Below, piece by piece: positions 5,395 to 6,397 of a stretch of DNA of 6,397 nt. The position numbers and the translations under genes were made by a program. This DNA comes from Gemmatimonadota bacterium (GTDB lineage Bacteria; Gemmatimonadota; Gemmatimonadetes; Longimicrobiales; Gaopeijiaceae): assembly GCA_018678395.1 (NCBI GenBank), contig JAHHMJ010000475.1, forward strand, positions 1 through 6,397, given 5' to 3'. Position 1 is the first letter of the stretch, and the number at the start of each line of letters is the position of its first letter. The notes under the pieces were generated by a model that searched no databases, was not told the origin of the DNA, and saw nothing but the letters and a program-made list of their open reading frames with translations.

Positions 5395-6381
5395 GTGCCC
5401 GACTCCGCCCCCGCACGCGTAGCCGCGATTCAGGCCGCCCCCGTCTTTCTCGATCTCGACGCGACCGTCGACAAGGCGTGCCGGCTTCTCGAAGAGGCGG
5501 CCGCGGGCGGTGCGACGCTCGCCGCCTTCCCCGAGGCGTTCCTGCCGGGGTACCCGGTGTGGGTCTGGTTCATCCCCTCCGGGCACACGCATCCGCTGCG
5601 CGAGCTGTACACGGCGCTGCACGGCAACGCGGTCTCGATCCCCGGACCCGCCATCGACCGCATTCGCGAGGCGGCGGGGGACCTGAGCATCGCCGTGGCG
5701 ATGGGCGTCAACGAGCGCAACTCCGAGGCGAGTGACTCGACGCTCTACAACACCCTCGTCTACATCGGACCGGACGGCCGCCTGCTGGGCCGCCATCGCA
5801 AGTTCGTGCCGACCGCGGGCGAGCGCCTGGTATGGGGCCAGGGCGACGGCAGCGATCTCGAGGTCTACGACCTGCCGTTCGGCAAGCTCGGGGGACTGCT
5901 CTGCTGGGAGAACTACATGCCGCTCGCGCGCTACACGCTGAGCGCGTGGGGTGAGCAGATCCACGTCGCGCCGACCTGGGACCGCGGAGAGCCGTGGATC
6001 TCGACGATGCGACACGTGGCGAAGGAGAGCCGGGCCTTCGTGCTCGGGGTGTGCCAGGCCTTCCACATCGACGACGTCCCGGACGACCTGGCCTTCAAGG
6101 CGAAGTACCTCGGCGGCATCGACGGTTGGATCAACCCGGGCCTCAGCGTGATCTGCGACCCCGACGGCAAGAGCGTGGCGGGCCCGCTCGAGGCCGAGGA
6201 GGGCATCCTCTACGCCGACATCGAGCCCCATCAGCTGGTCGGTCCGCGCTGGCAGCTCGACTCGGCCGGACACTACGCCCGACCGGACGTGTTCGAGCTG
6301 AAATTCCACCGGCGCCCGTCGCCGTTCATTCAGGTGATCGAGAAGGGCGACGACGCTCCGGAAGAGCCGGAGTCGGTGTAG
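5395..6381 (+). CDS. Nitrilase (carbon-nitrogen hydrolase superfamily, nitrilase branch)
   Basis: Cytoplasmic enzyme of 328 residues, normal for true nitrilases, which convert R-CN and two waters to a carboxylic acid and ammonia. The triad is intact: Glu47 in F45-P-E-A-F-L-P-G-Y-P, Lys136 in H134-R-K-F-V-P-T, and Cys170 in L168-L-C-W-E-N-Y-M-P-L. The second structural Glu is E143 (GERLVWGQGDGS). The context after the cysteine, CWENYMPLARYTLSAWGEQI then APTWD (192-196), is the signature of nitrilases proper rather than amidases, ureidopropionases or NAD synthetase domains. The segment V55-W-V-W-F-I-P-S-G-H and the helix around 67-78 match the nitrilase active-site mouth. The C-terminus (317-328, acidic) is short and probably disordered. 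GTG start with GAGGT upstream. Other members form helical filaments; whether this one does cannot be seen here. The nitrile substrate cannot be deduced. Stop at 6379-6381; only 16 bases follow in the window. Confidence 0.95.
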   Translation: MPDSAPARVAAIQAAPVFLDLDATVDKACRLLEEAAAGGATLAAFPEAFLPGYPVWVWFIPSGHTHPLRELYTALHGNAVSIPGPAIDRIREAAGDLSIAVAMGVNERNSEASDSTLYNTLVYIGPDGRLLGRHRKFVPTAGERLVWGQGDGSDLEVYDLPFGKLGGLLCWENYMPLARYTLSAWGEQIHVAPTWDRGEPWISTMRHVAKESRAFVLGVCQAFHIDDVPDDLAFKAKYLGGIDGWINPGLSVICDPDGKSVAGPLEAEEGILYADIEPHQLVGPRWQLDSAGHYARPDVFELKFHRRPSPFIQVIEKGDDAPEEPESV

Positions 6382-6397
6382 CGGGGCGCGTCGGCCT

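Noticed and set aside
5281..6309. 342-residue minus-strand open frame opposite the nitrilase gene
   Set aside because: Arg/Val/Asp-rich translation with no recognisable motif, entirely antisense to a gene with an intact catalytic triad. It is a by-product of GC-rich third positions.
6382..6397. Start of a possible terminator after the nitrilase gene
   Set aside because: Only 16 bases remain and no complete stem is visible.
1..6397. CRISPR array, tRNA, rRNA, insertion sequence ends or phage genes
   Set aside because: I looked for spaced direct repeats, tRNA-like cloverleaves, transposase motifs and integrase motifs and saw none.

Overview
The window is a strongly GC-rich bacterial segment of five complete protein-coding genes with short gaps. 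The GC-rich third codon positions create many long shadow reading frames. Two proteins begin with export signals ending in Ala-Gln, and two end in beta-rich segments suited to an outer membrane, so the host is a diderm. Gene style and signal peptides recall Gemmatimonadota or a similar high-GC environmental phylum. That placement is inference, because there is no marker gene here.

Layout. Left: a plus-strand gene (66-2390) for a secreted patatin-like lipid hydrolase. It has a cysteine-rich middle and a beta-rich C-terminus. It ends 27 bases from a convergent minus-strand gene, with a GC hairpin between them. Centre: a two-gene minus-strand operon. A tandem-domain universal stress protein (3632-4510) comes first. 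Its stop codon overlaps, as ATGA, the start of an exported glycine-zipper protein (2418-3635). That protein has one TPR-like unit, four internal 'WG' repeats and a C-terminal Phe. Right: after a divergent gap of about 215 bases comes a plus-strand SRPBCC (START-like) protein (best start 4726, to 5238). A 156-base gap with a perfect hairpin and an imperfect direct repeat follows, then a full nitrilase (5395-6381) with an intact Glu-Lys-Cys triad.

How the genes relate. Only the USP and repeat-protein pair is firmly linked, by translational coupling. This pairs a cytoplasmic nucleotide-binding stress protein with an envelope protein. The SRPBCC and nitrilase genes may be co-transcribed or independent. 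The patatin gene stands alone. I see no phage, CRISPR, insertion sequence, tRNA or rRNA, and no convincing evidence of a multi-gene defence or biosynthetic system. The most distinctive items are the four-repeat envelope protein and its coupling to USP, and the unusual architecture of the patatin.
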